A stretch of DNA of 64,000 nucleotides from Bacillota bacterium (lineage in GTDB: Bacteria > Bacillota > Clostridia > Christensenellales > SZUA-584). The notes below the pieces were generated by a model, which worked only from the letters and a program-made list of their open reading frames with translations, had not been told where the DNA came from and did no database searches. Of this stretch, positions 7,967 to 16,978 are shown in pieces; position 1 is the stretch's first letter; each line of letters starts with the position of its first letter. The stretch is from the NCBI GenBank assembly GCA_023459495.1, contig JAEWTL010000093.1:1-64000 (forward strand). The letters are read 5' to 3'. A program made the translations under genes and the position numbers.

Positions 7967-8719
7967 ATGAAGATTGCAAGGGTGCAATGGCAGGGACAGG
8001 CTTTCTATGCGGTGCTGGAAAGCGGGGCTGTTAAGCGTATTGCGGGACTGCCATATGACAGAATTCAATTCACGGGTGAGTCCTATGCGCCGGAGGATGT
8101 GACGCTGCTTGCTCCTGCGGAGCCCTCCAAGGTGGTCGCAGTGGGTCTAAACTATGCCAAACACGCCGGGGAGATGAAGGAAGAATTGCCCGAAAACCCG
8201 AAACTGTTTATGAAACCCTCCACCGCGGTGCTGGCATCGGGTGGAGCGATCGTTTATCCCAGCGCTTCGGGCCGCGTGGATTACGAGGCCGAGCTGGGCG
8301 TGGTGATCGGCAAGGTCTGCAAGGATGTGACGCCTGAGGCCGCGAAGGATTACATCTTTGGATATACGGCGCTCAACGACGTGACCGCTCGTGATCTGCA
8401 GAAGAAGGACGGCCAGTGGACGCGCGGCAAAGGCTTTGATACCTTCTGCCCATTTGGGCCATATGTCGACACGGACTATGACCCGCGCGGCAAACGCGTG
8501 CAAAGCGTTTTAAACGGTGAAGTAAAGCAGGACGGCAGTACGGACGAAATGATATTTAATATTGATGAACTCGTCTCTTTCATCAGCGGCGTGATGACGC
8601 TGCTGCCCGGCGACGTGATCGCCACCGGTACGCCTGAGGGCATCGGCCCCATGCAGCGCGGCGATACGATCGAGATCCGGGTGGAAGGGCTCGAGACGCT
8701 CACAAACCACGTACGATAA
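7967..8719 (+). CDS. Fumarylacetoacetate hydrolase family protein
   Basis: A 250-aa protein of the FAH/HpcE fold. VVAVGLNYAKHAGEM marks the start of the catalytic domain. The metal ligands lie in DYEAELGVVIGK (two Glu), and NDVTARDLQ, KGFDTFCPFGP and PGDVIATGTPEGIG follow. Members hydrolyse C-C bonds in acylpyruvates or decarboxylate oxaloacetate, using Mg2+. The exact substrate cannot be read from the sequence. AGGAG lies 6 nt before the ATG. It opens a plus-strand run with yerC, pcrA and ligA. A TACAAT at 7931-7936 could be its -10 box. Confidence 0.88.
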   Translation: MKIARVQWQGQAFYAVLESGAVKRIAGLPYDRIQFTGESYAPEDVTLLAPAEPSKVVAVGLNYAKHAGEMKEELPENPKLFMKPSTAVLASGGAIVYPSASGRVDYEAELGVVIGKVCKDVTPEAAKDYIFGYTALNDVTARDLQKKDGQWTRGKGFDTFCPFGPYVDTDYDPRGKRVQSVLNGEVKQDGSTDEMIFNIDELVSFISGVMTLLPGDVIATGTPEGIGPMQRGDTIEIRVEGLETLTNHVR

Positions 8720-8733
8720 GCGGAGGAATTACC

Positions 8734-9027
8734 ATGTATCAATCCAGGATGCAATCCGAAGACTTAGACCGGCTGTTCAAGGCTGTACTGACGCTGAAAT
8801 CGCCCGAAGAGTGCTACATGTTCTTTGAGGACCTGTGCACGATCTCCGAACTCGAGTCCATCTCCCAGCGGCTGAAAGTGGCGGCGCTGCTGCGCGACAG
8901 GCACACCTGCAACGACATCTCACAGGCCACGGGCGCGAGCACCGCGACGATTAGCCGGGTGAACCGCTGTCTGCTGCACGGCACAGGCGGTTATTCACTC
9001 GTACTCGACAGAATTCAGGAGGTTTGA
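8734..9027 (+). CDS. YerC/YecD family TrpR-related DNA-binding protein
   Basis: A 97-aa protein with a TrpR-like HTH: LCTISELESISQRLKVA, then TCNDISQATGASTATISRVNRCL at residues about 60-85. The end (GTGGYSLVLDRI) is typical of YerC. In Bacillus subtilis yerC lies next to pcrA-ligA, as here, which supports the assignment. It is probably a transcriptional regulator; its ligand and targets are unknown. Its TGA stop overlaps the pcrA ATG (TGATG), so translation is probably coupled. Confidence 0.88.
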   Translation: MYQSRMQSEDLDRLFKAVLTLKSPEECYMFFEDLCTISELESISQRLKVAALLRDRHTCNDISQATGASTATISRVNRCLLHGTGGYSLVLDRIQEV

Positions 9028-11231
9028 TGGATCTTTCCGGTTTGAATGACAAGCAGCGGGAGGCGGTGCTGGCCACCGAAGGCCCGGTGCTTGTGCTTGC
9101 GGGCGCAGGCAGCGGCAAAACACGCGTGCTGACCATGCGCGCCGCCCAGTTGATTGAAAACGGCGTAGCGCCGTGGCAGATACTCGCCATTACTTTTACG
9201 AACAAAGCCGCTGCGGAAATGAAGCAGCGCATTGAGGCCATCAGCGAGGACGTATCCGACATGTGGGTCTGCACGTTCCACGCCATGTGCGCCAAGCTGC
9301 TGCGCATCGAAAGCGACCGTTTGGGGTACGACCGCAGCTTCTCCATCTACGACTCAGGCGATTCGCTGACCGTGGTCAAGGAGTGCCTGAAGGAGGTGGG
9401 CGTCGACAAGGACTTTCTGGACCCCCGCGCGGCTCGCAGCCTCATCAGCAAGGCCAAGAACGCGGGCGTAGAGCCTTCGCGTTTCCGCGAAACGTACGGC
9501 GAAGGCGACGCGATGAAGTACGCCGGCTGGGCGTACGCCCGGTACGAGGAAAAGCTCAAGAACAGCAACGCGCTTGATTTTGATGATCTGCTGCTGAAAA
9601 CGCTGCAGTTATTCTCCGACAATCCCGACGTGCTGGAGAAGTACCAGCGGCGGTTCGCGTACATCATGGTGGACGAATATCAGGACACCAACACGGTACA
9701 ATATAACATCGTAAAGAAGCTCGCGCGCGGGCACAACAACATCTTCGTGGTGGGCGACGACGACCAGTCCATTTACGGGTGGCGCGGTGCGGACATCAAG
9801 AATATACTGAGCTTCGAGCGCGACTTCAAGGGCGCGCGGGTAATTCGGCTGGAACAGAACTACCGCAGCCATCAGTGCATCCTCGACGCGGCCAACGGCG
9901 TGATTCGCAACAACCATGGCCGCATGGGAAAGGAGCTGTGGTCCAGCACGAAGTCCGGCTTAAAGCCGCTGGAGTTTGAGGCGCGCAGCGATGTGGAAGA
10001 GGCGCAGTACATCGCGGAGAAGGCCGCCAGCCTCATTGCGGATGACAACTACCGCGCGTCGGATATCGCGGTATTGTACCGCGTCAACAGCCAGTCGCGA
10101 CTTATTGAAAACAAGATGAAGGAGCGCGGTGTGCCATACGTGATCTACGGCGGCCAGAGCTTCTACGAGCGCAAGGAGATCAAGGACATCCTCGCATATT
10201 TAAACCTCGTGTGCAACCCCAACGCAGACCTGTGCTTCACGCGGGCCATCGGCATACCGCGCCGAGGCGTGGGCGGTGTGGCGTTGGAGAAGCTCTCCAC
10301 CTATGCGCGAGCGCGCAACCTGTCGCTGCTGGCAGCCTGCACCGAGGCGGAGGAGATACTGCCCAAAAAGACGGCATCGGCACTCAAAGATTTCCACGAC
10401 ATGATCGCGGAAGCGGCGGAAAAGTCCGCCGAGCGCACGGTGCTGCAGACCGCGGAGCGTATCTTCGAGGACTCCGGCCTTAAGGCCGCGATGTTCGCGG
10501 ACGACAGCGCGGAAGGCCGCATGCGCCTGCTGAACGCCGAGGAGTTTTTCCGCAGCATATCGGAGTTTGAAGAACAGGCCCCGCCGCCCCATACGCTGGA
10601 AGCGTTTCTGGAGCGCAACGCGCTGATTTCGGACATCGACTCGGTGGGCGACGACGAGAGCGCTGTGGTACTGACCACGCTGCACGGCGCTAAGGGCCTC
10701 GAGTTTCCCGTGGTATTTCTCGTGGGGATGATGGAAGGCCTGCTGCCCCACCAAATGAGCATGGACGACGGCGGCGTGGAGGAGGAACGGCGGCTGTGCT
10801 ACGTGGGCATGACGCGCGCGGAGAAACGGCTGTACCTTTCATGGAGCAGCACGCGCGGCGTGCGTATGGGCGAACGGTTCGATTATTTCCCCGCACAGCG
10901 TTCGCGGTTTCTGGGCGAGATACCGGACGGATGCCTCGACCAGGCGGCGGTGAAACGGCAGACGCCTTACCACGCGCCGGAACGGCCCGCAAGCAAGGTC
11001 GGTACCGCGATGCGCGGCGGCGTGTTCACCCCTCCCCCGCGGCCTGAGAAAAAAGCGCAGCATAAGCCGGGCGCTTTCGACGCGGGAACGGTGGTGGAGC
11101 ATCCCAAGTTTGGCCGGGGTGTGGTGCTTTCCACCAACGGCGAAGGCGACGAGACGATCGCAGTGGTGAAGTTTGATACGGCGGGCGAAAAGAAGATGTT
11201 CGTGGCGTTCGCTCCGCTTAAAATACTGTAG
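9027..11231 (+). CDS. pcrA: ATP-dependent DNA helicase PcrA/UvrD
   Basis: A 734-aa superfamily 1A 3'-5' helicase used in nucleotide-excision repair, replication restart and removal of RecA. Visible motifs are Q motif LNDKQREAV, Walker A AGAGSGKT (25-32), ITFTNKAAAEMK, Walker B VDEYQDTN, GDDDQSIYGWRGA, EQNYRS, TTLHGAKGLEF and YVGMTRAEKRLYLS. The C-terminal piece VEHPKFGRGVVLS is the Tudor-like domain that binds RNA polymerase in PcrA. Length is normal for PcrA. AGGAGG precedes ATG 9027, which overlaps the yerC stop; ligA follows after 9 nt. Confidence 0.95.
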   Translation: MDLSGLNDKQREAVLATEGPVLVLAGAGSGKTRVLTMRAAQLIENGVAPWQILAITFTNKAAAEMKQRIEAISEDVSDMWVCTFHAMCAKLLRIESDRLGYDRSFSIYDSGDSLTVVKECLKEVGVDKDFLDPRAARSLISKAKNAGVEPSRFRETYGEGDAMKYAGWAYARYEEKLKNSNALDFDDLLLKTLQLFSDNPDVLEKYQRRFAYIMVDEYQDTNTVQYNIVKKLARGHNNIFVVGDDDQSIYGWRGADIKNILSFERDFKGARVIRLEQNYRSHQCILDAANGVIRNNHGRMGKELWSSTKSGLKPLEFEARSDVEEAQYIAEKAASLIADDNYRASDIAVLYRVNSQSRLIENKMKERGVPYVIYGGQSFYERKEIKDILAYLNLVCNPNADLCFTRAIGIPRRGVGGVALEKLSTYARARNLSLLAACTEAEEILPKKTASALKDFHDMIAEAAEKSAERTVLQTAERIFEDSGLKAAMFADDSAEGRMRLLNAEEFFRSISEFEEQAPPPHTLEAFLERNALISDIDSVGDDESAVVLTTLHGAKGLEFPVVFLVGMMEGLLPHQMSMDDGGVEEERRLCYVGMTRAEKRLYLSWSSTRGVRMGERFDYFPAQRSRFLGEIPDGCLDQAAVKRQTPYHAPERPASKVGTAMRGGVFTPPPRPEKKAQHKPGAFDAGTVVEHPKFGRGVVLSTNGEGDETIAVVKFDTAGEKKMFVAFAPLKIL

Positions 11232-11240
11232 GTGAGGACG

Positions 11241-13199
11241 ATGGAAGACCAAAGGCAGCGTATCGATGCGCTGGTGGAAGAGCTCACGCAGCACATGTAC
11301 CGCTACTATACGCTGGACGACCCCACGGTGAGCGATGCCGAATACGATACGCTTTACGACGAGCTGGAGCGGCTGGAAGCAGCGACGGGCTACGTCCGGC
11401 CGGACTCCCCCACGCGGCGCGTGGGCGGCGAGCTGCTCTCCGGCTTCGAGAAGATCACGCACTTGAATCCGCTGTACAGTCTCGACAAGGTGCGCAGCGC
11501 CGAGGAGCTGGCCGCTTGGGAAGCTCGGGCACGCAAATTCTCAGATGAGGCCTTCCGTTACATCGTAGAATACAAGCTCGACGGCCTGACAGTCAACCTG
11601 CGTTATCAGAATGGGTTGCTCGTCTCCGCTGCCACACGTGGCGAGGGCGTCACCGGCGAGGTCATCACGGCGCAGGTGCGCACGATTAAGAGTGTGCCGC
11701 TGCGCATCCCCTATCAGGGCTTGGTAGAGGTGCAGGGTGAAGGCATCATGCGCCTTTCCGCGCTGGAAGCTTACAACGAGACCGCGGACGAGCCGCTGAA
11801 GAACGCGCGCAACGCTGCGGCAGGCGCGCTGCGCAATCTGGACCCGGCGGAGACCGCACGCCGGTCCTTAAGCCTTTTCTGCTACGGCGTAGGCTACAAG
11901 GACGGCGAGCCGTTCAAGACTCATACCGAAATGCTGGCGTTTCTGCGCGAGAACCATTTCCCGGTCAGCGAATTCGTGCGTACCGCGGATAGCCTGGACG
12001 AAGCCATGCAGTGCGTGGAAGAAGCGCAAAGCTCCCGCAGCGGCCTCGACTACCTCATCGACGGCGCAGTCATCAAGATCGACAGCTTTGCCGTCCGCGA
12101 GCAGCTGGGCTTCACGCAGAAGTTCCCGCGCTGGGCCGTGGCGTACAAGTTCCCCGCTGAGGAGAAAACGACAGAATTAAAAGACGTAATCTGGCAGGTG
12201 GGCCGCACAGGCAAGCTCACGCCCGCCGCCATTTTAGACCCTGTGGACATCGCAGGCGTCACAGTATCCAAGGCTACGCTCAACAATATCGGCGACATCC
12301 GCCGCAAGGGCCTCAAGGTCGGCTGCCGGGTGTTCCTGCGGCGCAGCGGCGACGTAATTCCCGAGGTCATGGGTGTGGCGGAATGTCCGGAAGATGCAAA
12401 AGAGATCGAAGTACCCTCAGTTTGCCCCGCGTGCGGCTTGGCCGTGGCGGAGCGCGGCGCGCATATCTTCTGCGAGAACCCGCTTGTCTGCCGTCCGCAA
12501 CTCACGCGAGCCATCGCGCACTTCGCCTCGCGCGACGCGATGGACATTACGACGTTCTCCGACCGGACTGCCGAAACCTTCTACGACCATTTGGGCCTGT
12601 CCGACGTGTCTGACCTATACTATCTTGACTTTGAGAAGATTAAGACCCTGCCCGGCTTCGGTGAAAAGAAGGCGGATAACCTGCGCCGCGCGCTGCAGCA
12701 GAGCAAGACGCGCCCGCTGGGCAGCTTCATCTATGCGCTCGGCGTCCCCGGTGTGGGCGAGAAGACGGCGAAAGATTTAGCCGCGCGTTATGGCTCTATG
12801 GACGCCCTCATGGCGGCGGACGAAGAGAGCCTACTTTCCATCGACGGCGTGGGCCCCATCCTCGCGCACAACATCACGGCTTTCTTTGCGGATGAGCGTG
12901 CGCGTCATATCATCGCGCGGCTGCTGGCCGCAGGCGTTGCACCCGCAGTCCTTCACGCGGCGCGCACCGATACGCCGTTCTCGGGCAAGAAGGTGGTGCT
13001 CACCGGCTCGCTGGAGAAGTATACCCGCAAGGAAGCGTCCGACATCATCGAGTCGCTGGGCGGCGAGGTATCCTCCTCTGTCAGCAAGAACACGGACTAT
13101 GTTCTGGCCGGCGCGGACCCCGGCAGCAAGCTCACCAAAGCGCAGGCGCTGGGCGTCACAGTCTTGGATGAAGCGCAGTTCGAGACTATGATCGGGTAA
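11241..13199 (+). CDS. ligA: NAD-dependent DNA ligase LigA
   Basis: A 652-aa ligase that seals nicks using NAD+, for Okazaki fragments and repair. Domain order: Ia (HMYRYYTLDDPTVSDAEYD), adenylation domain with YKLDG (active Lys near residue 112) and GEGVTGE, OB domain (GRTGKLTPAA), four-Cys zinc finger (CPAC...FC...VC, near 405-425), helix-hairpin-helix repeats (LPGFGEKKA, VPGVGEKTA, IDGVGPILA) and a C-terminal BRCT domain from about 580. All catalytic parts are present. ATG 11241 is preferred to GTG 11232, using AGGTGAGG as the binding site. The pairing with pcrA is conserved in Firmicutes. Confidence 0.96.
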   Translation: MEDQRQRIDALVEELTQHMYRYYTLDDPTVSDAEYDTLYDELERLEAATGYVRPDSPTRRVGGELLSGFEKITHLNPLYSLDKVRSAEELAAWEARARKFSDEAFRYIVEYKLDGLTVNLRYQNGLLVSAATRGEGVTGEVITAQVRTIKSVPLRIPYQGLVEVQGEGIMRLSALEAYNETADEPLKNARNAAAGALRNLDPAETARRSLSLFCYGVGYKDGEPFKTHTEMLAFLRENHFPVSEFVRTADSLDEAMQCVEEAQSSRSGLDYLIDGAVIKIDSFAVREQLGFTQKFPRWAVAYKFPAEEKTTELKDVIWQVGRTGKLTPAAILDPVDIAGVTVSKATLNNIGDIRRKGLKVGCRVFLRRSGDVIPEVMGVAECPEDAKEIEVPSVCPACGLAVAERGAHIFCENPLVCRPQLTRAIAHFASRDAMDITTFSDRTAETFYDHLGLSDVSDLYYLDFEKIKTLPGFGEKKADNLRRALQQSKTRPLGSFIYALGVPGVGEKTAKDLAARYGSMDALMAADEESLLSIDGVGPILAHNITAFFADERARHIIARLLAAGVAPAVLHAARTDTPFSGKKVVLTGSLEKYTRKEASDIIESLGGEVSSSVSKNTDYVLAGADPGSKLTKAQALGVTVLDEAQFETMIG

Positions 13200-13220
13200 C
13201 CGATTTGAATTAACATATTG

Positions 13221-13248
13221 AGAACGGCTGATCAACCGTTCTTTTTTA
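13221..13248 (+). terminator. Intrinsic terminator after ligA
   Basis: AGAACGG (13221-13227) pairs with CCGTTCT (13236-13242) and is followed by a T-run and ATG. It lies 21 nt after the ligA stop and ends the yerC-pcrA-ligA transcript. Confidence 0.85.
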
Positions 13249-13677
13249 TGCCGTAAAACCCCATTCCGCTTGGCACAAAAGCGAGAAAGCGGTGCTGGTT
13301 TGCGCCCCATTTTATCGTCTACAAGCCTGCTATTACCAGTTTTTGTTGCCCGAAATCGTAAACGAGTGTACAAATTCGACTCAGGCAAGACGATCATATA
13401 TCCCATAATCAGCTGAATTCTGCATTTTTCGCTCCGCCTTGAGGTTCTTCAGCGTGCGCAGAATCCGCTTCCCGCCTGACAAAAATGCCGATTTCTAAAT
13501 ATTTTATTTTACATGAACCTTTTTCTTACTTCCTGTATCCGCCCTCCATGAGGTCCCATTAATATCCAAAAATAGACATCTTACACTCCATGGAACGACG
13601 CATCTCGTATGGCACCGTACTCTATATTGATAGTTGCGTTCAATATGTTCGCAAATCTATCAAAGGAGAGTGTACGA
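13249..13677. other. Intergenic region before the LPxTG protein gene
   Basis: About 430 bp with no gene I can support. The right half is AT-rich (13490-13660) and probably carries the promoter of the surface protein; AAAGGAGAG at 13662-13670 is its ribosome binding site. A minus-strand frame through 12831-13406 is a shadow of ligA that runs into this gap. Confidence 0.45.
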
Positions 13678-14919
13678 ATGAAAGGAATCTTTACCAAAAT
13701 CACCGTTGCCGTGCTGTGTATGGTATTGACGCTGTTTGCCTTTGCAAACGCAGCGCTCGCGTGCGAACCGGATCCACATCCTGTCATGTACACCGTCGTA
13801 TTTTCGTTCGACGGACATGGCGTGTTTGATCCGCACGGAGCACCGGCCATACAGCAGGTACCGGCGGGTGGTGCCGCAACAGCGCCAACCGTCATCGCAT
13901 TCCCCCATTACGCCCATGTCGGGTGGGACAAGGACTTCAGCAATGTTACCGGGCATATGCTTGTGACCGCGCTATATGCGCCAGTCTATACGGTCACATT
14001 TGATCCGGGCGAACACGGTGCGTTCGATCCTGCCGGAGCGGCGGCTGTACAGGAGGTGGTGAAAGGCGATGACGCGACAGCGCCTACCGTTATACCGGAT
14101 GAAGGCTTTAAGTTTGTCGGCTGGGACGTTGACTTCACAAATGTGACCGGGTGCTTAACGGTAACCGCGCTGTATGAGCCGCTCTATACGGTCACATTTG
14201 ACGAAGGCGAACACGGTGCGTTCGACCCTGCCGGAGCAGTGGCTGTGCAGCAGGTCTTGGAGGGCGAGGATGCGATAGCGCCTACCGTCATACCGGATGA
14301 AGGCTTTACTTTTGCCGGTTGGGACTCGGTTTTCACCAATATCACCGAATCCATAACGGTCACCGCGCTGTACGATCCCATCACCTATACGGTGACGTTC
14401 CAGCCGAACAATGGCGGCGAGAGATGGAGCGTGGGTGTCGGCTATCACGCCAAGATCACGAAGCCTGAGGATCCAAAAAAATGCGGCAGCACTTTCGCAG
14501 GATGGTTCTCAGACGAAGCCTTAACGCTGCCCTGGGATTTTAACAGTGATGTTGCGAAAGCGGATATGACGCTCTATGCTGCTTGGACGCCGATCGTGAT
14601 CAGCGGACTGCCCAGCACTTACACGCTGTATACAGGCGGACGTGTCACCTGGAATCCAGCGCCCGACAGCGGCAGCTGGAGTTATGACGAGGACTATCTG
14701 TCCCTGTCCGGCGGAACGTTCACCGCGCTCAAGGCAGGCGAGACCGAGGTCACCTATTCGGTGCAGTGCGTGGAGCATACCGTAAAGGTTACCATTCTTC
14801 AGTCCGAGCTGCCCCAGACCGGTCAACCGGTCGATGCCGCCTGGCTGCTTTCGGGAATATCCGGGTTGCCGCTGCTGGCGGGTCTGCTGGTAAGCCGTAA
14901 AAAGAAGGATCGTTCCTGA
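13678..14919 (+). CDS. LPxTG-anchored surface protein with InlB B-type repeats
   Basis: A 413-aa secreted protein. The signal peptide (about residues 1-25) ends ANAALA before CEPDP. Three near-identical 66-aa repeats begin YTVTF and carry GAFDPAGA, APTVIPDEGF, FVGWD and VTALY, as in InlB B-repeats (Flg_new). A fourth, diverged repeat holds CGSTFAGWFSDEALTLPW, and a Big2-like region (ISGLPSTYTLYTGG...SLSGGTFTALKAGETEVTYS) follows. The C terminus has the sortase motif LPQTG, a hydrophobic helix and the tail SRKKKDRS. Sortase A would attach it to peptidoglycan; the role is probably adhesion or surface display. Start chosen from AAAGGAGAG 7 nt before the ATG. It stands alone, with no sortase gene nearby. 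Confidence 0.85.
   Translation: MKGIFTKITVAVLCMVLTLFAFANAALACEPDPHPVMYTVVFSFDGHGVFDPHGAPAIQQVPAGGAATAPTVIAFPHYAHVGWDKDFSNVTGHMLVTALYAPVYTVTFDPGEHGAFDPAGAAAVQEVVKGDDATAPTVIPDEGFKFVGWDVDFTNVTGCLTVTALYEPLYTVTFDEGEHGAFDPAGAVAVQQVLEGEDAIAPTVIPDEGFTFAGWDSVFTNITESITVTALYDPITYTVTFQPNNGGERWSVGVGYHAKITKPEDPKKCGSTFAGWFSDEALTLPWDFNSDVAKADMTLYAAWTPIVISGLPSTYTLYTGGRVTWNPAPDSGSWSYDEDYLSLSGGTFTALKAGETEVTYSVQCVEHTVKVTILQSELPQTGQPVDAAWLLSGISGLPLLAGLLVSRKKKDRS
13789..14382 (+). repeat. Three tandem 198-bp coding repeats
   Basis: The units start at 13789, 13987 and 14185, each exactly 198 bp (66 codons). Units 2 and 3 are much more alike in DNA than unit 1 is to either, suggesting a recent duplication. They encode the InlB B-type modules of the LPxTG protein. 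Confidence 0.85.
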
Positions 14920-14976
14920 TCCCTGCACAGGGCCCGGCTTTACGGGCTATACAGAAACGGCAAAATTGAAATACAG

Positions 14977-15021
14977 CCCCGCGGGCCGGAGGATACCGGT
15001 CGGAATCGTCTTCCCGCGGGG
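14977..15021. repeat. Inverted repeat CCCCGCGGG ... CCCGCGGGG
   Basis: Perfect 9-bp arms (14977-14985 and 15013-15021) flank 27 nt that themselves contain CCGGA...TACCGG. The arms are also nearly self-palindromic. It lies between the LPxTG gene and the terminator at 15033 and may form a structured 3' UTR. Confidence 0.5.
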
Positions 15022-15032
15022 TTGATCCATCT

Positions 15033-15060
15033 AAAAAAGGCTTCCCTCGGAAAGCCTTTT
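15033..15060. terminator. Bidirectional terminator between the LPxTG gene and fumarase
   Basis: AAAAGGCTT (15035-15043) pairs with AAGCCTTTT (15052-15060), with A- and T-runs outside. It serves both the plus-strand surface protein gene and the minus-strand fumarase operon, whose last stop is at 15077. Confidence 0.8.
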
Positions 15061-15076
15061 ATTTCTGTAATCTTAC

Positions 15077-15682
15077 TTATCCCATGAAATGTACGTGGCC
15101 GGATATCGCCTCAATCTGCGCTTCCTTGCGCTCACGAAACAGCTTTTTGTTTTCCTCAAACAGGTTGTTGCCCTGCGTGTCAATGGAGATGATGAGTGGG
15201 CCGAACTCCTTGACGCGCATGATCCAGAACGCCTCCGGCATACCGAAGTCCTCCCATTCCACGCCGGGCGTTTCCACGACGCACTCGGCAGCGCTCACGG
15301 CGCAGCCGCCCGGAAACACCGCGTGCACAGCCTTGTATTCCCTGCAGGCTGCAGCGGTATCCGCGCCCATTCCGCCCTTGCCGATGACCAGCTTGATACC
15401 CGTCAAGCGGATGAAATCTTTCTCGAAACGCTCCATGCGCATGCTGGTCGTGGGGCCGATGGAGACCATCTGCCAGCCCTCGTCGGTCTTTTTTACAATG
15501 GGGCCCGCGTGGAATATCGCTCCGCCCGCAAGCGGAAACTCCGGCCATATGCCCGCCTCCACAAGGCGGCGGTGTCCCTCGTCACGGCAGGTAACAAGGC
15601 TGCCTGTCAAATATACGATGTCCCCAATTCGCAGGGATTCGACATCTTCGTTCTGTATCGGCGTGGTCAGCACCTTTTTCAT
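15077..15682 (-). CDS. Fumarate hydratase class I, beta subunit (or L-tartrate dehydratase beta subunit)
   Basis: A 201-aa beta subunit of the two-subunit, Fe-S-dependent hydro-lyase family. Diagnostic parts are LRIGDIVYLTG, TCRDEGHRRL, GAIFHAGPIV, VSIGPTTSMRME, VIGKGGMG and FPGGCAV. It completes the active site with the alpha subunit to interconvert fumarate and L-malate; related pairs act on tartrate, and sequence alone does not separate the two fully. Its start overlaps the alpha-subunit stop by 4 nt, as in other clostridial fumarases, so translation is coupled. Confidence 0.9.
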   Translation of the reverse strand: MKKVLTTPIQNEDVESLRIGDIVYLTGSLVTCRDEGHRRLVEAGIWPEFPLAGGAIFHAGPIVKKTDEGWQMVSIGPTTSMRMERFEKDFIRLTGIKLVIGKGGMGADTAAACREYKAVHAVFPGGCAVSAAECVVETPGVEWEDFGMPEAFWIMRVKEFGPLIISIDTQGNNLFEENKKLFRERKEAQIEAISGHVHFMG

Positions 15683-16566
15683 AGCGTCGCCCCCTTATGC
15701 GAGATCATTTCATAGCCTAAATCCTTGTCAAAGCGAATGACGCCGCGGCGGTTGGCCCAGCATCCCACCGTGATGCCCACGCCTAGCGTAGACGGATGGT
15801 GCGCCATATATTCGATATGTACGTCCATCACGGTCGCTTTACCCGAGATCCCCTGCGGCCCAAGGCCAATGGCATTCAGGCCGTCCTTCAATCGCTTCTC
15901 CATGTCTGCCGCTTTGGGATGTGGGTTCACTGTGCCCACGGGGCGCAGCATGGCCTTTTTGGAAAGCTCAGCCGAAGTCGGCGCGTCCGTGCCGACGCCC
16001 ACGCCCACAATAAGCGGCGGACAGGCGTTGATGCCCCAGTCCACGAGGGTATCCAGCACATAACGCACGATGCCCTCATAGCCCGCGGAAGGCATGAGCA
16101 CCATGGCACGGCCCGGCAGGCTGCAGCCGCCGCCCGCCATATACACCGTGAGCTCAAGGCCGCTTCCCTCTGTGACCTCCCACTCGATCCACGGGTTGCG
16201 CGTGCCGGTGTTGGTGCCGGTGTTCTTCTCATCGAACGCTTCCACCGCGTTGTGACGCAGCGGCGCACGTTTGGTCGCTTCGGTCACAGCGTCCCGGCAG
16301 ATATCGTTCATCTGCCCGAGCAGCGGAAACTCCGCTCCGGCCCGCAGGAAGAACTGCAGCACGCCCGTATCCTGACACGCGGGACGGTTCAGTACCTCCG
16401 CGCGCGACAGGTTATCAAACATGCAGCCGTATACGGCAGAGGCAAGCGTTTCCGTTTCCTCCGCGCGCAGCTTTTCAAGCGCCTCCAGCACATCGTCCGG
16501 CAGCGTTTTTGCCACAAGACAGATGAACTGTGTCAGCGTTTCCGTCAGTTGCTGTTTCTTGTCCAT
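15679..16566 (-). CDS. Fumarate hydratase class I, alpha subunit (or L-tartrate dehydratase alpha subunit)
   Basis: A 295-aa subunit carrying the oxygen-sensitive [4Fe-4S] cluster. Likely ligands are the Cys in RPACQDTG, GGGCSLPGRA and INACPPLIVGVGVG. KNTGTNTGTRNPW and the C-terminal YMAHHPSTLGVGITVGCWANRR are typical. It catalyses the reversible hydration of fumarate to malate in the cytosol, together with the beta subunit encoded immediately downstream. Upstream, 14 nt away, is a small conserved Cys-containing protein in the same operon. The cluster type fits an anaerobe. Confidence 0.9.
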   Translation of the reverse strand: MDKKQQLTETLTQFICLVAKTLPDDVLEALEKLRAEETETLASAVYGCMFDNLSRAEVLNRPACQDTGVLQFFLRAGAEFPLLGQMNDICRDAVTEATKRAPLRHNAVEAFDEKNTGTNTGTRNPWIEWEVTEGSGLELTVYMAGGGCSLPGRAMVLMPSAGYEGIVRYVLDTLVDWGINACPPLIVGVGVGTDAPTSAELSKKAMLRPVGTVNPHPKAADMEKRLKDGLNAIGLGPQGISGKATVMDVHIEYMAHHPSTLGVGITVGCWANRRGVIRFDKDLGYEMISHKGATL

Positions 16567-16580
16567 GGGTGCTCCTTGTA

Positions 16581-16901
16581 TTACGGTTGATTTTCGATAT
16601 GGATCTCCACGTCGCGTGGCAGCGCAAGCCCGCAGGCCGCCTCAATACCCTTGAGCACAGCGCAAGGCACCGGGCAGGCGGGATGCCTGCAATACTGCTG
16701 AGCGGCATGATATACCCTGGAGTCGCAGAGCTTTCCGAAGCATTCGGCATAGCCGTCCACACTTTTCAGCTCCTCGGCAAAGGGCTGTAGATTCGGGCAT
16801 TCGGTACGGATATCAATTTCAGCCATCTGACCGTCCTCGCTGGTCACAAATATCTCTGTAACAAAACCGCATACACCCGGATTGACACGCACATGCGTCA
16901 T
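16581..16901 (-). CDS. Small conserved Cys-containing protein (DUF6951-like)
   Basis: A 106-aa soluble protein: CGFVTEIFVTSED, DIRTECPNL, VDGYAECFGK, YCRHPACPVPCAVLKGIEAACGLALP, ending VEIHIEN. I recall a clostridial family of this pattern (DUF6951) but cannot check it. Six to eight Cys, some closely spaced (C-x4-C-x3-C), suggest metal or cluster binding. It is the first gene of the fumarase operon, so a role in fumarase cluster handling is possible, but this is inference only. Start 16901 is set by GGAGG 5 nt before the ATG; the ATG at 16916 would sit ahead of that site. Confidence 0.65.
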   Translation of the reverse strand: MTHVRVNPGVCGFVTEIFVTSEDGQMAEIDIRTECPNLQPFAEELKSVDGYAECFGKLCDSRVYHAAQQYCRHPACPVPCAVLKGIEAACGLALPRDVEIHIENQP

Positions 16902-16930
16902 AGTAACCTCCTGCATACTGGGTCGGTTCC

Positions 16931-16959
16931 ATCATACCATGCACGGCGGGCGATGTCGA
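16931..16959 (-). promoter_or_regulatory. Sigma-70-type promoter of the DUF6951-fumarase operon
   Basis: On the minus strand the -35 box TCGACA (16954-16959) and the -10 box TATGAT (16931-16936) are separated by 17 nt, each with one mismatch to consensus. The start codon at 16901 lies about 23 nt beyond the expected transcription start. Confidence 0.6.
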
Positions 16960-16978
16960 CGGGCGACGAGCTGGCTTT

